Made by a program: the position numbers and the translations under genes
Notes under the pieces: generated by a model
Seen by the model: the letters and a program-made list of their open reading frames with translations, nothing else
Databases searched by the model: none
Told to the model about the DNA's origin: nothing
Shown here: piece after piece, positions 15,518 to 15,552 of the stretch
Layout of the letters: each line of letters opens with the position of its first letter
Position numbering within the stretch: the first letter of the stretch is position 1
From: Burkholderiaceae bacterium
GTDB taxonomy: Bacteria; Pseudomonadota; Gammaproteobacteria; Burkholderiales; Burkholderiaceae
Assembly: GCA_947461805.1 (NCBI GenBank)
Contig: CANHMJ010000020.1
Location: forward strand, 1 to 15,552
DNA length: 15,552 nt
Reading direction: 5' to 3'

Positions 15518-15552
15518 ATGCCGAACCCCGATTTAAAAACCCTACGAAATCG
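15518..15552 (+). CDS. Start of a plus-strand gene, cut by the window (possibly 5-formyltetrahydrofolate cyclo-ligase)
   Basis: An ATG at 15518 opens a frame reading MPNPDLKTLRNR to the right edge, with no stop in the 11 complete codons. It has no Shine-Dalgarno but has an extended -10-like element just upstream. From memory, the gene divergent from this lytic transglycosylase in Burkholderiaceae is often 5-formyltetrahydrofolate cyclo-ligase, whose N-terminus begins with a similar basic, Leu/Arg-rich helix. Twelve residues cannot prove identity, so both the gene and its product are provisional. Confidence 0.35.
   Translation, partial: MPNPDLKTLRN

Noticed and set aside
1..15552. Mobile element, CRISPR array, toxin-antitoxin or defence system
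   Set aside because: No transposase, integrase, spaced repeats or defence-family motifs were found; nearly all sequence is explained by conserved core genes.

Overview
The window looks like a chromosomal segment of a betaproteobacterium of the order Burkholderiales, most likely a Polynucleobacter-like member of the Burkholderiaceae. This rests on the gene order (lytic transglycosylase, NDUFA9-like epimerase, cca, MidA; and pteridine reductase, folB, ttcA, glmU, glmS), very tight gene packing, and roughly 50 % GC. It is inference, because there is no rRNA or other species marker. No tRNA, rRNA, insertion sequence, integrase, CRISPR array or phage gene was seen, and no gene-free stretch exceeds 120 bases.

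Layout, right to left. At the right edge a plus-strand gene begins at 15518 and runs off the window. Divergent from it, on the minus strand, is a three-gene run linked by 4-base stop/start overlaps: a periplasmic soluble lytic transglycosylase (13485-15455), an atypical SDR/NDUFA9-like epimerase (12577-13488) and a CCA tRNA nucleotidyltransferase (11447-12580). A lone plus-strand gene, a MidA/NDUFAF7-family methyltransferase (10295-11479), lies tail to tail with cca and overlaps it by 33 bases. Only 24 bases from the start of the MidA gene, on the minus strand, begins a compact five-gene run: a pteridine-reductase-like SDR, folB, ttcA, glmU and glmS (10270 down to 4806). After a 120-base gap comes a tripartite RND efflux operon in the order outer-membrane factor, membrane-fusion protein, RND permease. 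The permease is cut by the left edge.

How they work together. GlmU and GlmS supply UDP-GlcNAc for peptidoglycan and LPS, and the lytic transglycosylase recycles peptidoglycan. FolB and the PTR1/FolM-like reductase belong to pterin/folate metabolism. TtcA (2-thiocytidine) and Cca (3'-CCA) mature tRNA. MidA and the NDUFA9-like protein are bacterial relatives of two mitochondrial complex I factors. The RND system exports small molecules.

This is mostly core housekeeping DNA, and I see no evidence of a new multi-gene system. The points most worth following up are: a lysine/alanine-rich tail on GlmU; a Cca protein whose phosphohydrolase (HD) domain has decayed and lost its metal ligands; an inverted repeat that covers the Shine-Dalgarno of the efflux operon's first gene; an unusually long N-terminal extension on the membrane-fusion protein; and the shared neighbourhood of the two complex I-related genes.
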